The notes below the pieces were generated by a model. It was given only the letters and a program-made list of their open reading frames with translations. It was not told where the DNA came from and searched no databases. Both the position numbers and the translations under genes were made by a program. DNA of 41,755 nt from a bacterium. Lineage in GTDB: Bacteria; UBP6; JAFGXH01. This document shows positions 1 through 8,261 of this stretch, piece by piece. Location of the stretch: NCBI GenBank assembly GCA_027064085.1, contig JAMOQH010000100.1:1-41755 (forward strand), given 5' to 3'. Position 1 is the stretch's first letter; each line of letters begins with the position of its first letter.

Positions 1-2
1 TT

Positions 3-854
3 TCTCGTTTAGATATAAAAGCCACCACTTCTAGTAATGAAATAGTAAATATAGAAATACAACTCAAAGATGAAAAAAATATGATAAAAAGGTCTTTATA
101 TTATTTAAGTAAGATGTATGTTAATCAGCTTGGGAGTGGAGAAAATTATAAAAAATTACCTAGAACTATAGCAATTAACATATTGAGATTTAATTACTTA
201 GATAGAGAGAAGAATTTTCACAATAGTTATAGGTTTAAAAATGTTAAAAACGATAAAGAACTAACAGATGTAATGGAAATACACTTTATAGAATTACCTA
301 AATTTGATGAAAACAAAGAAGGTAAACTACTTATAGAGAATCTAAAAAAATTAGATATGCTTAAGGCTTGGACTTTGTTTTTAAAACAACCTATGAGTGA
401 ACATATTTTAGAACTTGAAGAAAATATTAAAGAGCTCAGAGAAGCTAAAAAAGAATTAACAGTAATAAGTTCAGATAAAAAAAATAGAATGCTTTATGAA
501 ATGAGAGAAGCCTCTTTGCATGATAGAGTTAGTGCTTTAGAAGGAGCAGAGGAAAAGGGATACAATAAGGCACTAAAAGAAATATCTAAAGCAAAGAAAA
601 GAGCAGAACAGGAAAAGAAAAGAGCAGAACAGGAAAAGAAAAGAGCAGAACAGGAAAAGAAAAGAGCAGAACAGGAAAAGAAAAGAGCAGAACAGGAAAA
701 GAAAAGAGCGGAGCAAGAAAAGAAAAGAGCGGAGCAAGAAAGACAAATAAAAGAACAAGCTATTTCTAAATATTATAAAAAAGGCTTTACTATAGAGGAA
801 TTAGCAGAAGATTTTAAAATGACTCTTCAAGAAATTAAAAATATTGTTTTATAA
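3..854 (+). CDS. Rpn-family PD-(D/E)XK nuclease / transposase-like protein (5' end outside window)
   Basis: The frame is open to the left edge. Codons before the first ATG (base 81) read SRLDIKATTSSNEIVNIEIQ, which carries the Asp and the Glu-x-Gln of the PD-(D/E)XK fold, so ATG 81 is internal and the true start lies outside the window. This family (Rpn, recombination-promoting nuclease) acts as a DNA endonuclease and is often annotated as a transposase. The middle is ordinary family sequence. The C-terminal quarter has seven perfect KKRAEQE heptads, predicted to form a long charged helix or coiled coil. It ends in a short IEELAEDFKMTLQEI helix-turn-helix-like motif that is common at this family's C-terminus. 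Role in the cell is unknown; I infer a selfish or phage-defence-like accessory gene. Family call is firm; exact function is not. Confidence 0.8.
   Translation, partial: SRLDIKATTSSNEIVNIEIQLKDEKNMIKRSLYYLSKMYVNQLGSGENYKKLPRTIAINILRFNYLDREKNFHNSYRFKNVKNDKELTDVMEIHFIELPKFDENKEGKLLIENLKKLDMLKAWTLFLKQPMSEHILELEENIKELREAKKELTVISSDKKNRMLYEMREASLHDRVSALEGAEEKGYNKALKEISKAKKRAEQEKKRAEQEKKRAEQEKKRAEQEKKRAEQEKKRAEQEKKRAEQERQIKEQAISKYYKKGFTIEELAEDFKMTLQEIKNIVL
594..740 (+). repeat. Seven tandem 21-bp units inside the Rpn-family gene
   Basis: Seven head-to-tail 21-bp units each encode KKRAEQE. Units 1-5 are near identical; units 6-7 differ by two silent changes (gcg gag caa for gca gaa cag style codons). 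The unit keeps frame, so copy-number change would lengthen or shorten the coiled coil without breaking the gene. A reading frame on the opposite strand here is only a by-product of the repeat. Confidence 0.95.
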
Positions 855-951
855 ATTTAAAATTATAATTGGGGTTACACAGATAAGTTTGTTAAGTTTT
901 TATAAGGTTTTTATAATACTATAAAAAATAGGATTTATAACTATTAGATAT

Positions 952-2193
952 TTAAACTTCATCTCTTAGTATAGGCATACTCATACACCTACAACCACCA
1001 CCACCTCTTGCTAATTCAGAACCTTGAATTACAACTACAAGTTTTTCAAAGTTGTTGGGGTCTATTTTTCCATTGATTATATCGTCTGCTTTTATAACTT
1101 TAAAACCATGATTATCTAAATAATTAATTGTATGGGTATTTCTACTGTAGCCAATTATTTTTCCTGGTGCTAATGTTAAAAAATTTGCTCCACTATGCCA
1201 TTGTTCTCGTTCTTGATGCCAAATATCATCTTTTCCTCCACAAAACATAGGAGTTAATTTCATGCCTAAGTTTTCAAGAGCTGTAAGTAGATTTTTTTCA
1301 TCTGTAATTGTAACGCTATCGCCTGTATTATCAATATGTATAGTTCTATACCTGTCATTTAATATTACTGGCTCATAAATCATACAAGTAGTTTTATCTA
1401 AAAATGTAAAAATCATGTCCAAATGAATAAACGATTCAGGAGAATGAGGTAATTCTTGAATAATTATATGTTTTTTAATATTTTTAGACTTAAAATGCTT
1501 TATAATAAAATCAATTCCTTTCGCTGTTGTTCTTGGCCCCATACCAACACACAATATGTCTTTTCTTGCAATTAAGATATCACCACCTTCAACGGTAATT
1601 GAACTATCACTATAATCAGGTTTGAAAGTCTCTGCATTTATAAAATTAGAATACTTAAATATTGCTTCCATAATTATTGCTTCTCTTGCTCTAACTTTAC
1701 TTGCCATTTTACTAATTGAAACTTCATTACCTATACTCACAGATGCATCTCTTGTAAAAAATAAATTATGTAAAGGAACTAAGCTGTATCTTTCTTCTTT
1801 AAGATAATCAGTAAGAGTGTTTCTTTTTAAAGGTAATCCTACTATTAATGTATGAGCAAGTTCTTTGTACTCCATATTTAAAAGAGTGTTTTTTATATAT
1901 TCAAGATTTTCATTTTTAGAAATTTTTTCAATTAATTCTTTTTTGATGTTTTCATTTTTTAAAATATCTATAAGTAAATCTTCAACTTCAAAAACATTTT
2001 CAACAAGTTTTTCTAATACTCCTTTAAATTGAGCATATTCTTTAGAGGCAACAGAGAGACTTAATATATCACTATAAAGTGCTTTTTCTGCATTTTCAGG
2101 AGTCATGTTTTCAAGCTCTTCTCCTGGAGTATGCACTATAACTCCGTTTAACTTTCCTACTTCAGAATTAATTGTAAGATTTAACTTTTTCAT
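952..2193 (-). CDS. arcA: Arginine deiminase
   Basis: Hydrolyses L-arginine to citrulline and ammonia in the cytoplasm, the first step of the arginine deiminase pathway. The 413-residue length fits the family. Seen: FTRDA at about residues 146-150, HLDMIFTFLD with the catalytic His/Asp region, the REQWHSGANFLTL block, and the C-terminal RGGGGCRCMSMP with the catalytic Cys about residue 403. The start is the ATG at 2193: GGGAG lies 5-6 bases before it, while the longer frame would start at a TTG that overlaps this ribosome site. The usual partners arcB, arcC and arcD are not in the window, so energy production through carbamoyl phosphate cannot be inferred; the enzyme may only supply citrulline and ammonia. 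It is divergent from lhgO, and its own promoter lies just upstream. Confidence 0.93.
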   Translation of the reverse strand: MKKLNLTINSEVGKLNGVIVHTPGEELENMTPENAEKALYSDILSLSVASKEYAQFKGVLEKLVENVFEVEDLLIDILKNENIKKELIEKISKNENLEYIKNTLLNMEYKELAHTLIVGLPLKRNTLTDYLKEERYSLVPLHNLFFTRDASVSIGNEVSISKMASKVRAREAIIMEAIFKYSNFINAETFKPDYSDSSITVEGGDILIARKDILCVGMGPRTTAKGIDFIIKHFKSKNIKKHIIIQELPHSPESFIHLDMIFTFLDKTTCMIYEPVILNDRYRTIHIDNTGDSVTITDEKNLLTALENLGMKLTPMFCGGKDDIWHQEREQWHSGANFLTLAPGKIIGYSRNTHTINYLDNHGFKVIKADDIINGKIDPNNFEKLVVVIQGSELARGGGGCRCMSMPILRDEV

Positions 2194-2212
2194 TATTTCT
2201 CCCAAAAATGTC

Positions 2213-2241
2213 AGAATATATTATTTTTAATTTTTTAACAA
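2213..2241 (-). promoter_or_regulatory. Promoter of arcA
   Basis: Reading leftward, TTGTTA and TATTCT are separated by 17 bp, and the start site would be about 15 bases before the GGGAG ribosome site. Confidence 0.5.
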
Positions 2242-2259
2242 GGATTTTATTCATGCTTT

Positions 2260-2287
2260 TTGTTAAAATGTTTGTATTTTATATAAA
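2260..2287 (+). promoter_or_regulatory. Promoter of lhgO
   Basis: TTGTTA and TATAAA with 16 bp between them. It lies inside the longest open frame but upstream of the GTG at 2331, which supports the later start. Confidence 0.5.
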
Positions 2288-2330
2288 TATGATTAAAATG
2301 TATGAGTTGCTTTTATTTAGAGGTGTTAAA

Positions 2331-3587
2331 GTGCAGGAAAATGTAAAAAACTATGATTATTTAATTATTGGTGCGGGAGTTATTGGTTTAACAATCTCTT
2401 TAGAGTTGAGAAAACGACATCCAAATAGTACTATTGCTATTTTAGAAAAGGAAACTAATGTAGCTTTTCACGCTAGTGGTAGAAATAGTGGTGTATTACA
2501 TGCAGGATTTTATTATACATCAGATTCTTTAAAAGCAAAGTTTACTGCCATTGGTAATAAAAAGATGAAAGAGTTTTGCAAAGAGCATAATTTAAAGCTA
2601 AAAGAATGTGGCAAAGTTGTAATTGCTAAGAATAAATCGGAGATAAATACAATTCATGAATTATACAAGCGTGGTTTAAAAAATGGAGTGGATGTAAAAA
2701 TAATCTCTAAAAAAGAGTTAAAGGAAATTAATAAAGATATTAAAACTGTAGATATTGCATTATACTCTCCGTCAACTGCATCTATTGACCCTAAAGAAGT
2801 TATGTATAAGTTAAGAGAAGTCGCAGAAAATAAAAAAATTGAAATTTTTCTCAATACTTCATATAACTCCCATAAAGATAACACTGTTTATACAAATAAT
2901 AGAGAATTTAAATTTAAGCATCTTGTAAACTGTGCCGGTCTTTATGCTGATAAAATTGCTCATAATTTTAATATTGCTCATAATTACACATTAATACCAT
3001 TTAAGGGTATATATTTAAAATATAATGGAGACCCAAATTTAGTAAATATACATGTTTATCCTGTTCCTAATTTAAAGAACCCATTTTTAGGAGTTCATTT
3101 TACTAAAACTGTTGATAATGAATTAAAAATAGGTCCTACATCAATGGCTGCATTTTGGAGAGAAAATTATCATGGAGTTAAAAACTTTAATATTTCGGAA
3201 ATGGTAGAAATATTATCTCAAACAAGTAAACTATTTGTATTAAATTCTTTTGGATTTAGAGACTTAGCATTTGAAGAATTTAAAAAGTATAATCCAGCCT
3301 TTATGATAGAAGAAGCTGAATCGTTATTAGATAATGTAGAAAATGATTTTATTTCAAAACCTGCAGGAATTAGGGCTCAACTACTAAATAAGACTACAAA
3401 AGAATTAATTATGGATTTTAAAGTAGAGAAAGCTAAAAATTCAACTCATGTTTTAAATGCTATTAGCCCAGCTTTTACATCATCATTTCCATTTGCTGAA
3501 CATGTAGTTAATATCATAGAAAACAAAGTTGAAAACAAAGTTGAAAATAAAGTTGAAAATAAAGTTAAAAACAAAGAGGTTTTATGA
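2331..3587 (+). CDS. lhgO: L-2-hydroxyglutarate oxidase / FAD-dependent oxidoreductase
   Basis: Flavoprotein of the DAO superfamily that oxidises L-2-hydroxyglutarate to 2-oxoglutarate and feeds electrons to the quinone pool at the membrane. Seen: FAD-binding GAGVIG (residues 14-19), the HASGRNSGVLHAGFYY block typical of the LhgO family, and about 418 residues. The start is the GTG at 2331, with GAGGTG just before it. The longer frame adds 41 hydrophobic residues containing the promoter, and no ribosome site supports it. The last residues are a run of ENKV repeats encoded by 12-bp units, unusual for the family. The TGA overlaps the next gene's ATG (ATGA), implying coupled translation. A related FAD oxidase acting on another 2-hydroxy acid or glycerol-3-phosphate is possible but less likely. 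Confidence 0.85.
   Translation: MQENVKNYDYLIIGAGVIGLTISLELRKRHPNSTIAILEKETNVAFHASGRNSGVLHAGFYYTSDSLKAKFTAIGNKKMKEFCKEHNLKLKECGKVVIAKNKSEINTIHELYKRGLKNGVDVKIISKKELKEINKDIKTVDIALYSPSTASIDPKEVMYKLREVAENKKIEIFLNTSYNSHKDNTVYTNNREFKFKHLVNCAGLYADKIAHNFNIAHNYTLIPFKGIYLKYNGDPNLVNIHVYPVPNLKNPFLGVHFTKTVDNELKIGPTSMAAFWRENYHGVKNFNISEMVEILSQTSKLFVLNSFGFRDLAFEEFKKYNPAFMIEEAESLLDNVENDFISKPAGIRAQLLNKTTKELIMDFKVEKAKNSTHVLNAISPAFTSSFPFAEHVVNIIENKVENKVENKVENKVKNKEVL
3519..3578 (+). repeat. 12-bp coding tandem repeat at the lhgO 3' end
   Basis: Four units of gaaaayaaagtt (ENKV) run from 3519 to 3566, followed by a degenerate fifth ending at 3578. They lie immediately before the ATGA junction. Confidence 0.9.
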
Positions 3588-5323
3588 AAATAATATATTT
3601 ACTAATATTGGCTATATCATTATTTTTTATATCTTGCCAAACTCAAAAACAATTAGAATATAAAAAAGCAATAACTAGTTATGAGTTAACAGATATTGAA
3701 TCATATATAAAAAAGTACCCAGAAGATGAAAATATTCCTCAACTAAAGTTTAGAATCAGGGTAATTGAATATGAGAGAGTAAAAAAATCAGGCAACATCA
3801 TGCTTTTAAACTATTTTGTAAAAAAATATAAAAATGGCAAGGATGTTGATAAAATAAAAGATATTATTTTTTCTATGAAAGTAAAAAACAAAAAAAATAA
3901 TATAGAATATTTAACTTATTTAAAAACAATTTTCAATGAAGATAAATATATTGAAATCATAAATAAAAAAATATATAAAATTAATGAATTGGAATTATCT
4001 AAAATTAATACGATTACAAGTAATGAACAAGAAGATAAAATCAGTGAGTTTTTAGAAAAGCATCCCACTAATAAATTTCATTTAAAATTAAGAAAAAAAC
4101 TTAAAGAATATGAACTTAAAAAAATTCTTAAATCAAAAAACTTAAATAAAATAAATAACTTCATACAAAGATATCCAGAATACTATAATGATAAAATAAA
4201 AACTAAAATAGCAAATATTCTTCTGTCTGAATATAAAAATGCTCCATTAAATATCTTAAAGAGATTTCTTGAAAACAATAAAGATTATAAAAATTATTCT
4301 GAACTTGAAAAAACTTATATAGAAAGAGCTTATAAAAAAGATATTTCATTTTATAGATATAATCAATTAATAGAACTTGATAACAAATATCATAATAAAA
4401 TTTACCAAAAAGATATTAAGTGGTTTAAAAACAATAAAGATAATGTTTTAAAAATTAATAAACTAATAAATTCATTATTTAAAGCCATTCCTTACAAAGT
4501 AGAAGAAGAAGATAATTTGTATCAAATAGCAAGAAATACTAAAGAAGAATCCGAATTTATTATAAAATCTGCTTTTTTTACTAACAATATAAATAGTATA
4601 ATAAAAAAAGTTTCATCTCATTTTTTTATTATACAATTATCTGCCTTTAAAGCATTAGAATATTATTATAATCAAGATATTATATCAAGAAGAACAGAAT
4701 TAATAACAAAATATAAATCATTAGAAAAATTTAAAAATAAATACTATAAAGAAAAAATTTTATTAATTGCACTAGTTTTAAATGATGAAAATTTATTTTT
4801 AAAATATTTAGATAAACTATCGCAAAATAAAACATTATGGATTAATTTCCTAAGATATAATTTTCTTGCTACAAGCTCAAGTAATTTAATTAACTTAATA
4901 TATGATATCGCTAGTATTGATTTTAAAGTTATTTATTCTGATAAAACTTTAGAAAAAAATAAATTTGATAGAAAGATAAATTTATCTTTAACAAGAACAT
5001 TATTGAATCATATTATTAATGATATGCAAAAGAAAGAAATTATTTCTAGTAAAAGTATTAATAGAAAAATAAATACTCTTAAGCATTATTTTAAGGATAT
5101 TGACTTTTTTGAGTTTTCTTTAGTTAATTACTATGAATCAAAAGCCTTAAAAGATATAAAAGCATTAATAAAAACAATAAAGATGAGTAACTACTTGAAA
5201 AGTTATATTATTAATAACTCTCCAATAGTTAAAGTAAAAAGATTACTAATAAAGAATAACTGTTCTTCTTGGTGTAATAAAAAAGAAAATATATATAAAA
5301 TTTTTTTTAGAAATATGGACTAG
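3584..5323 (+). CDS. Predicted helical-repeat lipoprotein, function unknown
   Basis: A 579-residue protein with a lipoprotein signal: MKIIYLLILAISLFFISC, lipobox FISC, lipidated Cys at residue 18. The mature part is Lys/Asn/Ile-rich and almost wholly helical. Short motifs such as ESYIKKYPED, SEFLEKHP and NNFIQRYPEYY recur in the first 250 residues and resemble degenerate TPR-like hairpins, as in outer-membrane scaffold proteins. No catalytic motif is seen. It overlaps lhgO by 4 bases (ATGA), so it shares that transcript, although a link to 2-hydroxyglutarate oxidation is not evident. Its end overlaps the convergent gene by 17 bases. I do not recognise the family; a periplasm-facing scaffold is an inference from the signal and the repeats. 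Confidence 0.75.
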   Translation: MKIIYLLILAISLFFISCQTQKQLEYKKAITSYELTDIESYIKKYPEDENIPQLKFRIRVIEYERVKKSGNIMLLNYFVKKYKNGKDVDKIKDIIFSMKVKNKKNNIEYLTYLKTIFNEDKYIEIINKKIYKINELELSKINTITSNEQEDKISEFLEKHPTNKFHLKLRKKLKEYELKKILKSKNLNKINNFIQRYPEYYNDKIKTKIANILLSEYKNAPLNILKRFLENNKDYKNYSELEKTYIERAYKKDISFYRYNQLIELDNKYHNKIYQKDIKWFKNNKDNVLKINKLINSLFKAIPYKVEEEDNLYQIARNTKEESEFIIKSAFFTNNINSIIKKVSSHFFIIQLSAFKALEYYYNQDIISRRTELITKYKSLEKFKNKYYKEKILLIALVLNDENLFLKYLDKLSQNKTLWINFLRYNFLATSSSNLINLIYDIASIDFKVIYSDKTLEKNKFDRKINLSLTRTLLNHIINDMQKKEIISSKSINRKINTLKHYFKDIDFFEFSLVNYYESKALKDIKALIKTIKMSNYLKSYIINNSPIVKVKRLLIKNNCSSWCNKKENIYKIFFRNMD

Positions 5324-5852
5324 CTTGAATTGGTTCTAAATCTACTTTTGACTCTTGGATTTGAAAATCAATATCATCGACATAACTTTTTTCTACAACT
5401 AAGTCTTCAACAGAAACATCTAAAGATGGAACATTATTATCTTTTGCTTCAATTGTAATTGTTCCTTCACAAGACAATGCTTCTACACTTGCCTGTTTAA
5501 TGTTTTGATTTGCAAGTGTTATTTTTGTATAATAGTAATTAGCACTTTTAGCATCATCTTTAGCAATAGATTCTTGTAAGCTCATTAAATCTTCTTTGGA
5601 TCTTTTTAGTAATCCTTTAATTTTTTTAATTGATTCATTAACACAATTTAATTTAATAATATCTTTTTCCTTTCTAGTTTTCTTTAAAATATTATATGCT
5701 TCTTTTAATGAACCACCCATCTTAGATATCATTGCCGTTGCAGTTGATATTTTTTGAGAACTACTTAATTTAGCAATTTTAGCCTCTTGCTCATTTTCAA
5801 AAGAAAACAATAATGTACTTAATAAAATTAATAATATATAAATATATTTCAT
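5307..5852 (-). CDS. Small exported helical protein, myxobacterial-type hypothetical
   Basis: A 181-residue protein with signal peptide MKYIYILLILLSTLLFSFEN. The body is helical, with the block KEKDIIKLNCVNESIKKIKGLLKRS followed by a second conserved Cys in EALSCEGTI. From memory, this pattern (a conserved KLNCVNxxLxxIKGLL block, then a helix, then a Cys) occurs in small exported proteins of myxobacteria of unknown function. The two Cys could form a disulfide. The tail is acidic. The start is the ATG at 5852, 6 bases after AGGAGG; the longer frame begins inside that ribosome site. It has its own promoter and converges with the preceding lipoprotein gene. Confidence 0.75.
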   Translation of the reverse strand: MKYIYILLILLSTLLFSFENEQEAKIAKLSSSQKISTATAMISKMGGSLKEAYNILKKTRKEKDIIKLNCVNESIKKIKGLLKRSKEDLMSLQESIAKDDAKSANYYYTKITLANQNIKQASVEALSCEGTITIEAKDNNVPSLDVSVEDLVVEKSYVDDIDFQIQESKVDLEPIQASPYF

Positions 5853-5874
5853 AAATAACCTCCTCATACTTTAA

Positions 5875-5903
5875 ATTATTAACTATTTTTTAGATTTTGT
5901 CAA
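5875..5903 (-). promoter_or_regulatory. Promoter of the small exported protein gene
   Basis: Reading leftward, TTGACA and AATAAT are separated by 17 bp, just before the AGGAGG site. It is divergent from the transglycosylase promoter. Confidence 0.6.
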
Positions 5904-5922
5904 ATATTAAAAAAAATAAAAC

Positions 5923-5952
5923 TTGTTATCACATATCTTTTTAGTTTATAAT
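5923..5952 (+). promoter_or_regulatory. Promoter of the first lytic transglycosylase operon
   Basis: TTGTTA and a perfect TATAAT with 18 bp between them. The predicted leader is only about 12 bases and carries AGGGGG. Confidence 0.6.
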
Positions 5953-5969
5953 TCCTTTTTTAGGGGGCT

Positions 5970-8261
5970 ATGAACCATAGAATCTTTTTAATATTATTTT
6001 TAATAAACAGCTCTTTAATGGCAAATGACTCATTTTTAAATATTTTTAATAAAGAAGAAAATGTATTTTTTAAAAAACTACAATATAAAAAGCTTTTGCT
6101 TTCTTTAAATGATAATATTAAAAACAATAATGAGCCAAGAAACTTCTTTACTGGATTTCTTTTATATAAAAGAGGCAAACATGAAGATGCGTTCTTATTT
6201 TTTAAATCACTTAAAGATAAAAACTTAAAAGCTTTTGGTGATTATTACATGGCTAGATATTACTTTAATCATAATAAAATAAAACAAGCAGAAAAACTTT
6301 TTAATAAAATAGATAAAAGGCATTATTTTGAAAATTCTATATTATTATATCAATCTAAAATATATTTTAAAAAAAACAATTTAGAAAAATTTGAAAAAAT
6401 TTATTCTGAATTGTTTAAGCTTAGTAAAAAGAAACAAAAACAAGAGATTCAAAAATTATATATTACTTTATTGTATAAAATATATATAAAAGAAAATCGA
6501 AAGTTAAAGTATAATAAAAAAGAGCAAAAGGAAGAAATAAAAAGTAATATTCAAAAATATAAAAATAAATTAAAGACCCAAATATTAATTTTTTTAAATT
6601 TAAATAGTTTAGCAAATACTCCTTGGTTAAAAACCTATGTAAAAAAAATATTTAGAACGGAAGAAGATTATTTTAATTTATTGTTAAAGAGATATTATTA
6701 TTTGATAGCTAAGTTTAGATACATAAAAGCATTAAATATTATTGATTCTGATATAAGAAGATACGAAAGATATAGAATTAGAGCAAAAAGAAAACATAGG
6801 CAAAAACTTTTAATGTATAAAAATAGATTATACTTATTAAAAATTGAAATTTTATATAAACTTAGAAGATATAAAAAAACTTTTACAATATTTGAGAAGA
6901 TATTGAAATATAAACAAGTTAAATATAGCTATTGGTTATTTAAAGTTTATGCTAAAAGAAATATGTTAAAAAAATATGAGGCATATTATAAAAAAACTTA
7001 TAGTTTAATTTCTCATTCTGAATATATTGAAGAAATAGACTATCTTAGAGCAATGTTAAATTTTAATAATCACAAGTTGGAAACAGAAAAATTATTTCAT
7101 AATTTTTTCAAAAAATATAAAATTTCTAATAAAATATTAGAAATGCAAGAAAAATTAGCTTGGTTTTATTATAGAGAAGGCCTATACTCTAAATCGATAC
7201 CATTATATGAAATAATATCTAAAAACCAAAACTATAAAAAAAGAGATTTAGCTTATTATTGGCTTGGGAAAATATATAAAAAAATAGGCTTAAATAAAAA
7301 AGGTGAAGCTTATTGGCAAAAAATATTAATAAATTCACCATTAACATATTATTCTAATCTAGTACTAAATTATTCTAATAATAGCTTTAATAAAGTTACT
7401 TTAAGTAATAGAAAACAACTTAATAAAAAATTAAATGTTAGAAATTTTCAAAAAATAATAAAAAACGATGAAATCCCTAATTATATTAGATTTTTTATCA
7501 AATATAGGTTTTATAATATTGCAAGATATGAACTCTTTTATCTATATAAAAGAAATAACAGAAAATTAAATCATAATTTAAAGCTTGCAATGGCAAAACT
7601 ATCTTACTTAAATGAAAAATCAATTAAATATGCTCATGCAATCTTTCATAGAGATATGGGAGGAGCTGATTATCCTGAAAATGATTCTTTAGAAATTTGG
7701 CAATTAGCTTTTCCAAATATGTATAAAAATGATGTTTTATTTGCTTCAAAAACTATAAAAATACCTAAAAGTCTTATTTATGCAATTATAAGAGAAGAAA
7801 GTAGTTTTAATAGATTAGCAAAATCATATTCTAACGCTTATGGTTTAATGCAACTATTATACCCAACAGCAAGAAGATTAAGGTGGAGTCTTAAAGCTTA
7901 TACTCGTTTAAACTTTAATCGTTCTTGGAAGTTATTTAACTCTAGATACAATATCTCACTTGGAACAACCTATCTAAAATTTTTAGACAAAGAGTTTAAT
8001 GGAAATAAAATATCTATGATTGCTTCTTATAATGCCGGAGAAAGAAATGTTCGTAAGTGGAGAAAAAAATATAAAAATATGAGTGAAGATGAATTTGTTG
8101 AATCTATTCCAATAAATCAAACTAAACACTATGTAAAAAAAGTCCTGAAATCTTATTATATTTATAAATATATTTATAATTTTAAAACTGAACTAAACTA
8201 TATCCCAATTAAAAAGAAACTAAAAGCAAGGCGATGTATTGTCCGAAGGAGAAAAAAATGA
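5970..8261 (+). CDS. slt: Soluble lytic murein transglycosylase (Slt70-like, GH23)
   Basis: Periplasmic enzyme that cleaves the MurNAc-GlcNAc bond of peptidoglycan to give anhydro-muropeptides. A signal peptide (MNHRIFLILFLINSSLMA) precedes about 560 residues of helical, Lys/Tyr-rich repeats like the Slt70 superhelical ring. The C-terminal SLT domain has REESSF (catalytic Glu about 610), SNAYGLMQLLYPTA and SYNAGERNV, all in the right order, followed by the KHYVKKVL helix. Length (763) is near other deltaproteobacterial Slt proteins and longer than E. coli Slt70. A strong AGGGGG site precedes the ATG. The gene ends in an ATGA overlap with thiE. It shares its design with the transglycosylase at 26916-29240, but the two are clearly diverged. 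Confidence 0.88.
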   Translation: MNHRIFLILFLINSSLMANDSFLNIFNKEENVFFKKLQYKKLLLSLNDNIKNNNEPRNFFTGFLLYKRGKHEDAFLFFKSLKDKNLKAFGDYYMARYYFNHNKIKQAEKLFNKIDKRHYFENSILLYQSKIYFKKNNLEKFEKIYSELFKLSKKKQKQEIQKLYITLLYKIYIKENRKLKYNKKEQKEEIKSNIQKYKNKLKTQILIFLNLNSLANTPWLKTYVKKIFRTEEDYFNLLLKRYYYLIAKFRYIKALNIIDSDIRRYERYRIRAKRKHRQKLLMYKNRLYLLKIEILYKLRRYKKTFTIFEKILKYKQVKYSYWLFKVYAKRNMLKKYEAYYKKTYSLISHSEYIEEIDYLRAMLNFNNHKLETEKLFHNFFKKYKISNKILEMQEKLAWFYYREGLYSKSIPLYEIISKNQNYKKRDLAYYWLGKIYKKIGLNKKGEAYWQKILINSPLTYYSNLVLNYSNNSFNKVTLSNRKQLNKKLNVRNFQKIIKNDEIPNYIRFFIKYRFYNIARYELFYLYKRNNRKLNHNLKLAMAKLSYLNEKSIKYAHAIFHRDMGGADYPENDSLEIWQLAFPNMYKNDVLFASKTIKIPKSLIYAIIREESSFNRLAKSYSNAYGLMQLLYPTARRLRWSLKAYTRLNFNRSWKLFNSRYNISLGTTYLKFLDKEFNGNKISMIASYNAGERNVRKWRKKYKNMSEDEFVESIPINQTKHYVKKVLKSYYIYKYIYNFKTELNYIPIKKKLKARRCIVRRRKK

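Noticed and set aside
594-740. Possible CRISPR array
   Set aside because: Units are adjacent with no spacers and encode a heptad in frame.
573-758. Minus-strand frame rich in Phe, Leu and Ser
   Set aside because: It is the complement of the 21-bp coding repeat; low complexity, no ribosome site.
908-927. TTTTTATA-N4-TATAAAAA hairpin between the Rpn gene and arcA
   Set aside because: Pure A/T stem, expected by chance at this base composition; not a credible terminator.
2208-2330. N-terminal extension of LhgO with a hydrophobic segment
   Set aside because: It contains a promoter, has no ribosome site, and the GTG at 2331 has one.
8200-8260. TPP riboswitch before thiE
   Set aside because: The region is the coding end of the transglycosylase gene; no thi-box sequence is visible.
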